NCBI RefSeq assembly: GCF_008639165.1
Contig: NZ_CP029197.1
Span: 3,658,001-3,722,000 of the forward strand
DNA length: 64,000 nucleotides
Source of the DNA: Streptomyces venezuelae ATCC 10712
GTDB lineage: Bacteria > Actinomycetota > Actinomycetes > Streptomycetales > Streptomycetaceae
Reading direction: 5' to 3'
The translations under genes were made by a program, and so were the position numbers. The notes below the pieces were generated by a model. The model did no database searches. It was not told the origin of the DNA and saw only the letters and a list, made by a program, of their open reading frames with translations. Positions 47,327 to 57,123 of this stretch are shown here, piece by piece. How positions within the stretch are numbered: the first letter of the stretch is position 1; every line of letters begins with the position of its first letter.

Positions 47327-48277
47327 CTAGAGCAGGTTGTAGATCTGGAAGCCGCTGCCGATCTTGACCGGCTTCTGGAAGACGTTCGTGGCGCTGCCCG
47401 TGCCGGAGTACCGGAGGAGGTCGCCGTTCGGCTTGCGCGCGATCAGGTCCGTCCTGCCGTCGGCGTCGAGGTCGCCGACCGAGAGGATGCGGTCGAAGAC
47501 GTTCCAGCCGCCACCGATCTTCGTACGGCCCGCGAAGGGGGCCTTGTAGTCGCCGGTGCCCCGGTAGAGCCACAGACCGCCGGACCTGTCGCGGGCGACG
47601 ACGTCGGGCTTGCCGTCACCGGTCAGGTCGCCCTGGCCTTCGAGCTGGTCGTACTGGTCCCAGCCGCCGCCGACCCGGGTGCGCGGGGTGAGCCGGCCCT
47701 CCGGGTAGGCGAGGTACGACCACAGGACACCGGCCTTGTCGACGCCGAGGAGGTCCGCTTCCTTGGCACCGCCGATGCTGCCGGGCGAGACGAGCATGCG
47801 GTACGTGTTCCAGCCGCCGCCGATCTCGTTCTGGTGGTACTGCAGGTCGTCCGAGATCCAGCTGAACGACAGGGTCCCGTTCTTGTTCCAGTACCAGGAG
47901 CCGTCGCTCCACCCGTCCTTGTCGTCGTCCACGGGGATCGTGTCGGCGAAGGCGTCGAATTCCACGTCGACCAGGTCGCGCGGGCCGAAGGCGCCCGCGC
48001 GGTTCGGGTGGTAGAGGTACAGCTTCTTCGTCTGCTTGTCGACGGCCGACATCGAGAAGCTGGGCGTCTCCACCGGGGCCTCCGCGGCGGCCGACGCGCT
48101 CGCGCGCTGCCCGCCCGGGGCCTGGCGGCCGGCCTCGGCCTCGGCGGTGGCGCGCGCCCGCTCGGCACCGGCCGGGTCGCCGGAGGCGAAGGCCGTGCCC
48201 GCGGTGGCGGTCAGGGCGACCGTGGCGGCGGTGGCGGCGAGTGCGCCGCGGAGTGTGCGCCTACGTCGGATGATCAT
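47327..48277 (-). CDS. Secreted FG-GAP/VCBS-repeat protein
   Basis: This 316-residue protein has a twin-Arg-like basic start (MIIRRRRTLRGAL) and a signal peptide to about residue 33. An Ala/Glu-rich segment follows, then five or six beta-propeller blades with calcium-binding loops (DLTGDGKPDVVARD, DLDADGRTDLIARK) and repeated GGGW motifs. Such propellers bind glycans, polymers or proteins and lack enzymatic residues. ATG 48277 has GGGGGGAA upstream; the frame upstream of it is noncoding. A second member lies at the right edge. Confidence 0.85.
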   Translation of the reverse strand: MIIRRRRTLRGALAATAATVALTATAGTAFASGDPAGAERARATAEAEAGRQAPGGQRASASAAAEAPVETPSFSMSAVDKQTKKLYLYHPNRAGAFGPRDLVDVEFDAFADTIPVDDDKDGWSDGSWYWNKNGTLSFSWISDDLQYHQNEIGGGWNTYRMLVSPGSIGGAKEADLLGVDKAGVLWSYLAYPEGRLTPRTRVGGGWDQYDQLEGQGDLTGDGKPDVVARDRSGGLWLYRGTGDYKAPFAGRTKIGGGWNVFDRILSVGDLDADGRTDLIARKPNGDLLRYSGTGSATNVFQKPVKIGSGFQIYNLL

Positions 48278-48399
48278 GAAGGTTCCCCCCTGGGATCGCT
48301 CGACTCGACGGCGGCGCACGGTCGTGCGCCACCGTCGTCCAGCAGCCTCTCACGCGGCTCCGACACCGCTCGGGGCGGCCCAGGGGAAGCCCGGTCCCC

Positions 48400-49341
48400 T
48401 CAGATCAGGAGCACGATCCGGCCCGGCCGGTGCCCCGCCTCCGCCCGCCGGTGCGCCTCGGCCACCGCCTCGAGCGGCATGACGTCGGCCACCCGGGTGA
48501 TCAGCTCGCGGGCCGCCACCTTCTCCAGGGTCTCCTTCAGCCGCGCGGCGTCCGGCGTGGCCCGCACGGGCTCGACGCGGATGCCCCGCTCGGCCGGCGG
48601 AATCCGGTCGGGCGCGATCGCGACGAAGACGCCGTCGTCCTTCAGCGCCGGGAGGATCCCCTGGCCCAGGAGCGCCCCGTCGAAGACCCCGTCCACCCGC
48701 TCCGGGGCCACCTCCGCCACCCGGGCGAGCACCTCCGCGGGCGTGCCGCGCGGCACGGCCTGCTCGGCGCCGAGGATCTTCAGCTCGCTCTCGTCGCCCT
48801 CATGGGCGACGGCCACCACCCGCAGCCCGGCCGCCGAGGCCAGCTGGACCGCCAGCCGGCCCACCACGGCGCTGGCACCGGTCACCAGCAGCGTCGAGCC
48901 CGCGGGGAGCGCGAGCCGGTCGAGGCCCGTCTGGGCGGTGGCGGAGGCGAGCGGGACGGACGCGGCCGCGGTGAACTCCACGTCGTCCGGGATCGGGGCC
49001 AGCCACTCGGGGGCGACCCGTACGACCTCGGCGTAGGTGCCCTCGCCGGTCAGCTCCTCGTACCAGGGGATGAAACCGGCCACCCGGGTGCCTTCCGCCA
49101 TCCCGGGCACCGGGTCGAGCAGCCTGCCCGCGAAGTCCGTCCCCAGGACGAACGGGGGCGTGAGCGCGCCGACCGCGTCGGCGTAGTAACCGGCCCGGAT
49201 GCGCAGGTCCGCCTGGTTCACACCGGCTGCCTTGAGCCGTACGCGCACCCGGCCGGGCACGTCCCCGGCCTCCGGCTCCGGCCGGCGGGCCATTCTGAGG
49301 ACCTCGGGTCCGCCGTAGGCGGTCACTTCGACGACACGCAT
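48400..49341 (-). CDS. NADPH:quinone oxidoreductase-like medium-chain dehydrogenase
   Basis: This 313-residue MDR enzyme has an N-terminal GroES-like domain (MRVVEVTAYGGPEVLRM, GVNQADLRIRAGYY, PFVLGTDFAGRL) and a Rossmann domain with LLVTGASAVVGRLAVQLASAAG. The structural and catalytic zinc Cys ligands are absent, which points to the quinone oxidoreductase branch. ATG 49341 has GAGGAG upstream. It is divergent from a Ser/Thr kinase gene. Confidence 0.9.
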   Translation of the reverse strand: MRVVEVTAYGGPEVLRMARRPEPEAGDVPGRVRVRLKAAGVNQADLRIRAGYYADAVGALTPPFVLGTDFAGRLLDPVPGMAEGTRVAGFIPWYEELTGEGTYAEVVRVAPEWLAPIPDDVEFTAAASVPLASATAQTGLDRLALPAGSTLLVTGASAVVGRLAVQLASAAGLRVVAVAHEGDESELKILGAEQAVPRGTPAEVLARVAEVAPERVDGVFDGALLGQGILPALKDDGVFVAIAPDRIPPAERGIRVEPVRATPDAARLKETLEKVAARELITRVADVMPLEAVAEAHRRAEAGHRPGRIVLLI

Positions 49342-49552
49342 GGGGTACTCCTCAGACGGAAGGCCCCCTCGTGGCCATTACACCCACGCTCCCCGGCACC
49401 GGCAACCTCTGATGGCCCGGGTGATGGCGGCCCCGAGGTGCCGCTCCACCGGGGCGCCCACCGCAAACCGCTCGTCCTCCTCACCGGCGGGCCCCGAAGG
49501 GGCTGCGGATCTGTGGGGACGGCTGACGCACGGTCTGGCATGCTCTGACCCC

Positions 49553-51505
49553 GTGGAGCCATTGAACGCGGAAGACCCGGTCAGCATCGGCCCGTTCCGT
49601 CTGCTCGGCCGCCTCGGCGTCGGAGGGATGGGCCGGGTCTTCCTGGCGCGTTCGGCCGGCGGGCGGACGGTCGCCGTGAAGGTCGTGCACGCCGAACTGG
49701 CCGCGCAGGACGAGTTCCGGCGCCGGTTCGCCCGCGAGGTCGCCTCGCTGGAACGGGTCGGCGGCACCGGCACCGCGCCCGTGCTCGGCTCCGACACCAC
49801 CGCCGACTCCCCCTGGGTGGCCATCGGCTACGTGCCCGGGCCCTCGCTGCGGGCCGTCGTCGGCGACGAGTTCGGGCCGCTGCCGCCCGCGACCGTGAAG
49901 GCCCTGGCCGGCGGGCTCGCCCGCGCCCTCGTCCACATCCACGCCGCCGGGCTCGTCCACCGCGACCTCAAGCCGTCCAACGTGCTGCTCACCGTCGACG
50001 GGCCGCGGATCATCGACTTCGGCATCGCGCGCGCCGTCGACACCATCGCCGACGGCGGCGGTCTGACCAGCACCGGGGCGGTCGTCGGCTCCCCCGGCTT
50101 CATGTCACCCGAGCAGGTCCGCGGCGAGCGCCTCTCGCCGGCCTCGGACATCTTCTGCCTCGGCTCGGTCCTCGCGTACGCGGCGACCGGCCGCTCGCCG
50201 TTCGGCACGGTGGACAGCGGCGTGCACGCCACCATGTTCCGCATCGCCCACGACGAGCCCGACCTGACGGATCTCGCGCCCGAGCTGTCCGGTCTCATCC
50301 GGGCCTGCCTCGCCAAGGACCCGGCGGGCCGCCCCTCGGCCGAGGAGATCGCCGAGACCCTGCCGGTCCCCGACCCCTGGCTCCCGGCGGGCGTCCTGGC
50401 CCGCCTCGGACGGCACGCGGCGCGGCTCCTGGAGGCGGAGACGGAGACGGAGAGCGAGACGAGTACGGGCGGCGGGACGAGTACGGGCACGGGCTCCGGC
50501 TCGGGTGCCGGCTCCGGGTCCGGCTCGGGTGCCGGGGACCCGACCCCGTCCACCCCGCTGCCGTCCACCCCGCTGCCGTCCACCGGTGCCACGGCCCCCC
50601 AGCCGCCCGCCCGGCGGCCCCGCCGCACCGCCCTCGTCGCCGGACTGACCGCCGTCGTGGTGGCCGCCGCGGCCGGCGCCGCGTACACCTTCTGGCCCGA
50701 CCCGGGCAACGGCGGAGGCGGGCAGAAGAACCGCGCCGGGGGCCAGACCGGCAACGTCTCCGCCCAGCCCGCCGGCATCGTCCCGGCCGGCTTCCTCGGC
50801 GCCTGGGAAGGCGTCGTCCAGGGCTCCCCGAACCACCCCAGGGAGACCGCCCGGATCGAGATCGGCCAGGGCGCGGCGGGCACCAAGAACGCGGTCTACG
50901 TCCAGGTCGCCGAGAACCGGCTGTGCATGGGCCGCTCCCGGCTCGTCTCGGCCGACGAGGACAAGGTCGTGTTCGGCGAGTCCGACGTGACGACCAGCGT
51001 GCCCGCCCAGCGCTGCGTGCCCGCCGCCCACCAGACCCTCACCCTGCGCTCCCCCGACGTCCTCGAATGGACCTCCGGCACCGCGAAGGCCACCTTCCGC
51101 AAGGCCCCCACCGGCACGAACGTCGTCCCCGCCAAGTACCTCGGCACCTGGACGCGGATCCCCGCCCCGGAGATCTACGGCGAGAACGACCACCGCTTCA
51201 CCTCGCAGGTCACGATCACCCAGGGGCCCGTCGGCGCCCCCGTGGTCAACACCCTCGACGGCTACCCGCGCACCGTCGACGGCGTGATGCTCGACGAGGA
51301 CTGGTCCTGCGGCACCACGGCCGTCCTGGCGGGCGTCGGCAACATGCTGATCGTCGGCCCCGCCACCCGGGACACCAACGCCTGGGACCGCGAATGCCAG
51401 GAGGGCCTCTCCCGCTACCTGGTCGTCGACAAGCTGAAGGGCAAGGACCGCCTCCTCGTCTACCCGATGCTCGACGGCGAACCGAACGAGTACTACCGCT
51501 CGTAA
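49553..51505 (+). CDS. Transmembrane Ser/Thr protein kinase with extracellular domain
   Basis: This 650-residue protein has a Hanks-type kinase domain at residues ~12-275 (GVGGMGRVF loop, VAVK, HRDLKPSN, DFG). A low-complexity linker with Thr/Glu and then Gly/Ser repeats follows, then a transmembrane helix at about 360-380 (ALVAGLTAVVVAAAAGAAYTF) and an extracellular ~270-residue domain of two similar beta-rich halves (GFLGAWEGVVQGSPN..., YLGTWTRIPAPEIYG...). The extracellular part may bind a ligand; I know no named domain. GTG 49553 follows CATGCT by eight bases. Divergent from the oxidoreductase. Confidence 0.92.
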   Translation: MEPLNAEDPVSIGPFRLLGRLGVGGMGRVFLARSAGGRTVAVKVVHAELAAQDEFRRRFAREVASLERVGGTGTAPVLGSDTTADSPWVAIGYVPGPSLRAVVGDEFGPLPPATVKALAGGLARALVHIHAAGLVHRDLKPSNVLLTVDGPRIIDFGIARAVDTIADGGGLTSTGAVVGSPGFMSPEQVRGERLSPASDIFCLGSVLAYAATGRSPFGTVDSGVHATMFRIAHDEPDLTDLAPELSGLIRACLAKDPAGRPSAEEIAETLPVPDPWLPAGVLARLGRHAARLLEAETETESETSTGGGTSTGTGSGSGAGSGSGSGAGDPTPSTPLPSTPLPSTGATAPQPPARRPRRTALVAGLTAVVVAAAAGAAYTFWPDPGNGGGGQKNRAGGQTGNVSAQPAGIVPAGFLGAWEGVVQGSPNHPRETARIEIGQGAAGTKNAVYVQVAENRLCMGRSRLVSADEDKVVFGESDVTTSVPAQRCVPAAHQTLTLRSPDVLEWTSGTAKATFRKAPTGTNVVPAKYLGTWTRIPAPEIYGENDHRFTSQVTITQGPVGAPVVNTLDGYPRTVDGVMLDEDWSCGTTAVLAGVGNMLIVGPATRDTNAWDRECQEGLSRYLVVDKLKGKDRLLVYPMLDGEPNEYYRS

Positions 51506-51526
51506 CGGCCCCGGCGCCCGCCGGGT

Positions 51527-52435
51527 TCAGGCCGTACGCCGACCGGTACCGGCCGCCGCCCGCGCGTAGGCCGCGACCAAGGGGCGGGTGTCGTCAGCGC
51601 GCCAGGCGAGGACGAAGTAGGTCGGGGTGACCCCGTCGACCGGGCGGGTCACGACGCCGTCGCGGGCGAGGAGCGGGGCGTTGCCGGCGGCGACCAGGCA
51701 GACGCCGAGACCGCCGACCAGGGCCTCGTACGCCTCGTCGGCACTCGCGATCTCCGCGCCGATCACCGGCGGGCGGCCGCCGCGGGCGTCCAGGGCCAGC
51801 CAGTGGTCCCGCAGTTCGGGACCGGTGGCGGGCAGCGCGAGGAACGGCTCGTCGAGGAGGTCCGCGAAGTCCAGGCGTTCCCTGGCGGCGAGCGGGTGCG
51901 ACTCCGGGAGGGCGACGAGCCGGGGCTCGGCGGCCACCACGACCCAGCGGAACCGTTCCTCCCCGAGCAGCGGCAGCCACACGAACGCCACGTCGCTCGA
52001 CCCGTCCGCGAGCCCCGCCGTCGGGTCCTCCCACGCCACCTGCCGCAGCTTCAGGACCGCCTCCGGGTGGGCGGCCGTGAAACGGGACCGGATCGCGGGC
52101 AGCAGCCCGCCGCGCCCCGGGCTGGTGCTCATCCCCACCACCAGGGTGCCGCGCTCCGCCTCCCGGGCCCGCCGTACCGCCTCGTGCCCGGACTCCCAGG
52201 CGGCCAGCACGGCCCGCGCGTGCGGCAGCAGGGCCGTACCGGCCGGGGTCAGCGCCACCCCCCGCCGGTCACGGTCGAACAGCGGCGCGCCCAACTGCCG
52301 CTCCAGGGACCGGATCTGCTTGCTGAGCGCGGGCTGGGACACGTACGACCGCTCGGCGGCCCGGGTGAAGTGGAGCTCCTCCGCGACCGCGACGAAATAC
52401 CGCAGCTCGCGCACGTGGACGTCCGTGATCGTCAT
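51527..52435 (-). CDS. LysR-family transcriptional regulator
   Basis: This 302-residue protein has an N-terminal winged helix (VRELRYFVAVAEELHFTRAAERSYVSQPALSKQI) and a periplasmic-binding-protein-like effector domain. It is divergent from an SDR gene with about 90 bp between, the standard LysR/target layout, so it probably activates that gene. The start ATG 52435 lacks a good Shine-Dalgarno; an internal GTG (VRELRYF) is an alternative. It resembles LysR regulators of the aromatic or short-chain dehydrogenase pathways. Confidence 0.9.
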   Translation of the reverse strand: MTITDVHVRELRYFVAVAEELHFTRAAERSYVSQPALSKQIRSLERQLGAPLFDRDRRGVALTPAGTALLPHARAVLAAWESGHEAVRRAREAERGTLVVGMSTSPGRGGLLPAIRSRFTAAHPEAVLKLRQVAWEDPTAGLADGSSDVAFVWLPLLGEERFRWVVVAAEPRLVALPESHPLAARERLDFADLLDEPFLALPATGPELRDHWLALDARGGRPPVIGAEIASADEAYEALVGGLGVCLVAAGNAPLLARDGVVTRPVDGVTPTYFVLAWRADDTRPLVAAYARAAAGTGRRTA

Positions 52436-52525
52436 GCCCTTGGGTTATCACGAGAGATCTTGGACGGACAACGCCCTTTCGCCGCAGGGTGGTTGCATCA
52501 CCGAAGCGAGAGAAGGAACGAACCC

Positions 52526-53356
52526 ATGAGCAAGGTCTGGCTGATCACGGGCGCCAACAGCGGTTTCGGACGCGCCTTCACCGAAGCGGCGGTCGCCGCC
52601 GGCGACGTCGTGGTCGCCGCCGCCCGCCGGGTGTCGGCCCTGGACGACCTGGTCGCCGCCCACCCCGACCAGGTCGACCCGGTCGCCCTCGACGTCACCG
52701 ACACGGCCGCGATCGACCGGGTCGTCGCCGACGTCGTCGAGCGCCACGGCCGCGTCGACGTCCTGGTCAACAACGCGGGCCGCACCCACGTCGGCTCGGT
52801 CGAGGAGACCGCCGACGAGGAGCTCCGCTCGCTCTTCGACGTGCACCTCTTCGGCCCCGCCGCCCTCACCCGCGCCGTGCTGCCCCACATGCGGGCCCGC
52901 CGCTCCGGCGCGATCGTGCAGCTCAGCAGTGTCGGCGGGCAGGGCTCGATGCCCGGCTTCGGCGCGTACAGCGCGACGAAGTTCGCCCTGGAGGGCCTGT
53001 CGGAGGCGCTGGCCGCCGAGGTGCGGCCGCTCGGCATCCGCGTCCTCATCGTGGAGCCCGGCGCCTTCCGCACCTCCCTCTTCGGCAACGGCAGCCTCAG
53101 CGGCGACACCATCACCGACTACGCCGACACGGTCGGCGCCACCCGCTCCTTCGTCGAGGCAGGCGACGGCGGCCAGGCCGGCGACCCGGCGAAGGCCGCG
53201 GCGGCGGTCCTGACCGCGCTGAACGCCGACGAGCCGCCGCTGCGGCTGGCTCTCGGCGACGACTCCATCGACATGATCCACGCCCACCTCGACCTGGTCC
53301 GGGCGGACCTGAACGCCTGGGACAAGGTCGGCCGGGACACCAAGTTCGACGCGTAG
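52526..53356 (+). CDS. Short-chain dehydrogenase/reductase
   Basis: This 276-residue SDR has the classical features: nucleotide motif TGANSGFGRAF, NNAG in LVNNAGRTHVG, catalytic Ser in QLSSVGGQG, the YSATK pair (Tyr-x-x-x-Lys) and the PG motif after it (VEPGAFRTSL). Classical SDRs of this size oxidise or reduce small alcohols or ketones with NAD(P). ATG 52526 has GAGAAGGA upstream. It is divergent from the LysR gene and ends at a strong terminator before purA. Confidence 0.92.
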   Translation: MSKVWLITGANSGFGRAFTEAAVAAGDVVVAAARRVSALDDLVAAHPDQVDPVALDVTDTAAIDRVVADVVERHGRVDVLVNNAGRTHVGSVEETADEELRSLFDVHLFGPAALTRAVLPHMRARRSGAIVQLSSVGGQGSMPGFGAYSATKFALEGLSEALAAEVRPLGIRVLIVEPGAFRTSLFGNGSLSGDTITDYADTVGATRSFVEAGDGGQAGDPAKAAAAVLTALNADEPPLRLALGDDSIDMIHAHLDLVRADLNAWDKVGRDTKFDA

Positions 53357-53368
53357 CCGGGCACGCGG

Positions 53369-53408
53369 AAGGGCCCGCACCCCGGCCGGAACCGGGATGC
53401 GGGCCCTT
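53369..53408. terminator. Bidirectional terminator between SDR and purA
   Basis: AAGGGCCCGCA (53369-53379) pairs with TGCGGGCCCTT (53398-53408) around an 18-base loop with its own pairing, between convergent genes. Confidence 0.88.
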
Positions 53409-53420
53409 TCGGCGTGCCGC

Positions 53421-54704
53421 CTACAGGAAGGAGTTGATCTCGATCGTCTCGGTGCGGCCGGGGCCGACGCCGATCGCGGAGATCGGGGCGCCCGACATCT
53501 CCTCCAGGGCCTTCACGTACGCCTGCGCGTTCTTCGGCAGGTCCGCGAAGGTCTTGGCCTTGGTGATGTCCTCGGACCAGCCCGGCAGCATCTCGTAGAT
53601 CGGCTTCGCGTGGTGGAAGTCGCTCTGCGAGTACGGCAGCTCCTCGACGCGCTTGCCGTCGATCTCGTACGCGACGCAGACCGGGATCTGCTCCCAGCCG
53701 GTCAGCACGTCGAGCTTGGTGAGGAAGAAGTCGGTCAGGCCGTTGACCCGGGTCGCGTAGCGCGCGATGACCGCGTCGAACCAGCCGCAGCGGCGGTCAC
53801 GGCCGGTGGTGACACCGCGCTCGCCACCGATGCGGCGCAGCGCCTCGCCGTCCTCGTCGAAGAGCTCCGTCGGGAACGGGCCGGCGCCGACGCGGGTCGT
53901 GTACGCCTTGAGGATGCCGATGACCCGGCTGATCTTCGTCGGGCCCACGCCGGCGCCGGTGCAGGCGCCGCCCGCGGTCGGGTTCGAGGAGGTGACGAAG
54001 GGGTACGTGCCGTGGTCCACGTCCAGGAGGGTGCCCTGGCCGCCCTCGAAGAGGACGACCTTGTCCTCGTCGAGCGCGTTGTTGAGGATCAGCGTGGTGT
54101 CCGCGACGAACGGCTTGATCTGCTCCGCGTACTGGAGCATCTCCTCGACGATCTGGGCGGCGTCGATCGCGCGGCGGTTGTAGAGCTTGGCGAGCAGCTG
54201 GTTCTTGCCCTCCAGCGCCGCCTCGACCTTCTGGGTGAGGATCGACTCGTCGTACAGGTCCTGGACCCGGATGCCGACGCGGTTGATCTTGTCGGCGTAG
54301 GTGGGGCCGATGCCGCGGCCCGTGGTGCCGATCTTGCGCTTACCGAGGAACCGTTCCGTCACCTTGTCGAGGGTGACGTTGTACGGGGTGATCAGGTGGG
54401 CGTTACCGCTGATCAGGAGCTTCGACGTGTCCACGCCGCGCTCGTTCAGTCCGCTCAGCTCGGAGAGCAGGACCGCCGGGTCGACGACGACACCGTTTCC
54501 GATCACCGGGGTACACCCCGGCGAGAGGATTCCGGAAGGGAGAAGATGCAGCGCGTACTTCTGGTCGCCGACGACGACGGTGTGGCCGGCGTTGTTGCCG
54601 CCCTGGTAGCGCACTACATAGTCAACGGATCCACCGAGCAGGTCGGTGGCCTTTCCCTTGCCCTCGTCACCCCACTGAGCACCGAGCAGCACAAGTGCGG
54701 GCAC
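53421..54704 (-). CDS. purA: Adenylosuccinate synthetase
   Basis: This 427-residue enzyme converts IMP and aspartate to adenylosuccinate with GTP, the first committed step to AMP. It begins [23 protein letters not shown], the P-loop and IMP-binding start shared by all PurA proteins. [27 protein letters not shown] and [19 protein letters not shown] follow. GTG 54704 has GGAAGGGG upstream. Divergent from a DAGK-like gene. Confidence 0.97.
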   Translation of the reverse strand: MPALVLLGAQWGDEGKGKATDLLGGSVDYVVRYQGGNNAGHTVVVGDQKYALHLLPSGILSPGCTPVIGNGVVVDPAVLLSELSGLNERGVDTSKLLISGNAHLITPYNVTLDKVTERFLGKRKIGTTGRGIGPTYADKINRVGIRVQDLYDESILTQKVEAALEGKNQLLAKLYNRRAIDAAQIVEEMLQYAEQIKPFVADTTLILNNALDEDKVVLFEGGQGTLLDVDHGTYPFVTSSNPTAGGACTGAGVGPTKISRVIGILKAYTTRVGAGPFPTELFDEDGEALRRIGGERGVTTGRDRRCGWFDAVIARYATRVNGLTDFFLTKLDVLTGWEQIPVCVAYEIDGKRVEELPYSQSDFHHAKPIYEMLPGWSEDITKAKTFADLPKNAQAYVKALEEMSGAPISAIGVGPGRTETIEINSFL

Positions 54705-54784
54705 AGGCGTACACCCCTTCCGGGTGGGGCATGTCCAAGGTCAGGGGCCGAGGCCGCCTCACCGGTGTGCCCCGGAATAGACGA

Positions 54785-54812
54785 AGCCCCTGGCGCAATA
54801 GCGCAAGGGGCT
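54785..54812. promoter_or_regulatory. Hairpin in the purA divergent promoter region
   Basis: AGCCCCTGGCGC-AATA-GCGCAAGGGGCT is an almost perfect 28-base hairpin (one T/A-adjacent mismatch pair) about 80 bp before purA and 35 bp before the divergent gene. It lies between divergent genes, so it cannot be an ordinary terminator; it may sit in the purA leader. Confidence 0.7.
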
Positions 54813-54846
54813 CTTGCACAAAGATGCTACCCGAGGAAGGACCGAG

Positions 54847-55650
54847 GTGTCGGATCACGACCAGCTGCTGGTCATCGTCGACCCGGTCGCCCGCCGAAGC
54901 GACGGCGAGTCCGTGCGGATCGCGAAAGATGTCCTGTCCGCGGGCGCGGAGACGAAGATCTGCCTGCCGGACAGCCCGGAGGAATTCTCCCGGGCCCTTG
55001 CCCGGCGCGGCTCCCGGCGCCCCGTACTGCTCGGGGACGACCGCGCGCTGCTCCGTACGGTGGCGCTCCTCCACCGGGAGCGGGAGCTCGCCGAAGGGGG
55101 ACTCTCGCTCGTCCCGATCGGCGCCCCGGACGCCCTGGAACTCGCCCACGCGCTCGGCGTGCCGCGCTCCACCCCGGCCGCCGCCCGCACGGTCCTCGAA
55201 GGAACGGTACGGCGCCTGGACCTGCTGGTCGACGACAGCGACGGCGTCGTCCTCGGCGACCTCCGCATCCCCGGCGGACCCGCACCCAAACCCGCCTCGG
55301 CCGCCCCCACGGTCTGGGGCACCTGCCGCTCCCTCGTCCGCACCCTGGTCCGACCCGCCCCGACGGCCCTCGCGGTGCGCACCCACCGGCTGCGGGTCGA
55401 GGCGGACGGGGTGCTGCTCGCCGACGTCGACACCCCGCTGGAGGGCCTGACGGTCCGCTCGGCGGGCGGCAGCGCGACCGTCGTCGTCCACCCGGCGGCC
55501 GCCCCGCCGCGCTACGCGACCGCCCGCACCCTCACGGTCTCGGGGCCCGACTTCCGCTACCGGGCCGACGGCCGCGTCACGGGCCCGGTCCGCCGCCGCA
55601 CCTGGACGTCCCGCGCGAACGCCTGGGGGCTGACCCTGCCCCGGGACTGA
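54847..55650 (+). CDS. Diacylglycerol-kinase-like protein with degenerate nucleotide motif
   Basis: This 267-residue protein has the overall order of a DAGK/LCB kinase: an N-terminal Rossmann-like half and a C-terminal beta-sandwich (HRLRVEADGVLLADVDTPLEG). The glycine-rich GGDGT is replaced by LLGDDRALL, and the GTGNDFAR motif reads IGAPDALELAHALG, so ATP binding is doubtful. It is probably a pseudo-kinase or lipid-binding protein. GTG 54847 has GAGGAAGGA upstream. It is divergent from purA. Confidence 0.75.
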   Translation: MSDHDQLLVIVDPVARRSDGESVRIAKDVLSAGAETKICLPDSPEEFSRALARRGSRRPVLLGDDRALLRTVALLHRERELAEGGLSLVPIGAPDALELAHALGVPRSTPAAARTVLEGTVRRLDLLVDDSDGVVLGDLRIPGGPAPKPASAAPTVWGTCRSLVRTLVRPAPTALAVRTHRLRVEADGVLLADVDTPLEGLTVRSAGGSATVVVHPAAAPPRYATARTLTVSGPDFRYRADGRVTGPVRRRTWTSRANAWGLTLPRD

Positions 55651-55755
55651 GCCTGCCCCGGGACTGAGTCCTGGGCGGAACGGGCTGGTGTCGGGGTGCG
55701 GCGGCCGTCTAACGTCCCGCCTGGGGTGGACACCACGCGTGACGGGGGATGCGGG

Positions 55756-57123
55756 ATGGCACGGGCGTTGGACCTGCCGGAGACGGCGAAGGCGCTGGAC
55801 CGGTACGACCGGAGAGCGAGCACGGTGATGACGGGCGGGTGCGCCCTGTTCGCCCCCGCCGCCGGGGTCGCGCTCGTGGCACCCGGGGAATCCTGGGCGG
55901 GCGACCTGATCGGCGCGCTCGTCGCCCTGGGCGTCCTGGTGGCAGGCGCCGGCGCCGGATCCTGGGTGCTTGCGCGCCGGATGAGGCGCGCGCTCGGCTC
56001 CGGGGCCTGGTCGGCCCATGCCGCGGCGGCCGTGCGGGACCTGCGGAGCACCGAGGCCGTCGTGCTCCGCTCCCCGGCCGGGGACGCGCTGTGGCCGCTG
56101 GAGGTGGTCGCGATGCGGCAGCGGTACGAGCCGCTGCGGCCGGGCCCCGACGGCGTGATGTGGTGGTGCGGGGACCCGTCGAGGGGCGGGGTGCTCGCTC
56201 CGCCCGGCGGCGGGGCGCTGATCTGGGCCAGGCCGGTGAAGCACCGGAGGGCGCGGCAGCGGATCGTGGAGCGGGCCACCGGGACGGGGCTGCTCCAGCG
56301 GGCGACGCCCGTCCAGCCGCAGGTGCGGGGCGAGGTGGCGTGGGTTCCGCATTCCGCCCTGACCGCCGTTCAGGCCTCCCGCGTGAGCCTGGTCAAGCCG
56401 CCCGAGTCCGACACGTCCGGCGCCGCGACGTACGCGCGGCTCGCGGCCCACGCCGGGCGTCAGGCCGTGGCACGGCCCGGGACCCGGGCCCGGCGGCCGG
56501 AGGCGGACGCCGCCGAGGTGGCGTGGTGGCGGGTGCGGAGCCTGCGGCGGACCGCGGGGGCCGGCCGGGTCCTGGTGGCACTGGTCCTCTGCGCGGTGGC
56601 CGCCGGGGCGGCGGCGATCCGGCCGGAGGGGAGCGGCCTGATGAGGCTGTTCCTCGTGGCGATCGTGGGGCTCGCGGCACTGGCCTACTCCGCCCACCAC
56701 CTGCTGACCCGGGGGATTCCCGCGGTTCGGCTGATGGCCCGGGCCGTGCGGTCCCCCGTCCCGGTCCAGCGGCGGTACGTCCTGCTCCACGACCCGCAGG
56801 ACGGTGTTCCCGTTCTGGTCGCCTTCCCGGCCACCGGCGGACCGCACGACCTGCCCGAGGGGCTCCTGCCGCTGTCGCCGCCGGGAACCGCCAAGCGCCC
56901 GTGGCTCGGCCTGCCGTCGGACCCCACCGGCACCGTCGAGCTGCGCGGCTGGCTCGACTTCACCGCCGACGGCCTGCCGTTCGTCGTCCCGCGGTTCGAG
57001 GGGCGCGCGCTGTGGCCGGCCGGGCCGTACCAGCCGGCCGGCGGGGCGGAGGGCGCCGCGCTCCTCGCCCGGCTCGCCCCGCGCACGGACGCGCGTCAGG
57101 ACTCGGGGCGGGACTTCTTGTAG
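55756..57123 (+). CDS. Conserved membrane protein, about 455 residues
   Basis: The protein has two transmembrane helices near residues 25-65 and another pair near 270-310. A soluble region with PLEVVAMRQRYEPLRPGPDGVMWWCGD lies between them, and a soluble C-terminus contains YVLLHDPQDGVPVLVAFPATGG. I do not recognise a family. ATG 55756 has GGGGGATGCGGG upstream, and TAACGT at 55710 is a likely -10. Its last 28 bp overlap the convergent GbsR-type gene. Confidence 0.75.
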   Translation: MARALDLPETAKALDRYDRRASTVMTGGCALFAPAAGVALVAPGESWAGDLIGALVALGVLVAGAGAGSWVLARRMRRALGSGAWSAHAAAAVRDLRSTEAVVLRSPAGDALWPLEVVAMRQRYEPLRPGPDGVMWWCGDPSRGGVLAPPGGGALIWARPVKHRRARQRIVERATGTGLLQRATPVQPQVRGEVAWVPHSALTAVQASRVSLVKPPESDTSGAATYARLAAHAGRQAVARPGTRARRPEADAAEVAWWRVRSLRRTAGAGRVLVALVLCAVAAGAAAIRPEGSGLMRLFLVAIVGLAALAYSAHHLLTRGIPAVRLMARAVRSPVPVQRRYVLLHDPQDGVPVLVAFPATGGPHDLPEGLLPLSPPGTAKRPWLGLPSDPTGTVELRGWLDFTADGLPFVVPRFEGRALWPAGPYQPAGGAEGAALLARLAPRTDARQDSGRDFL

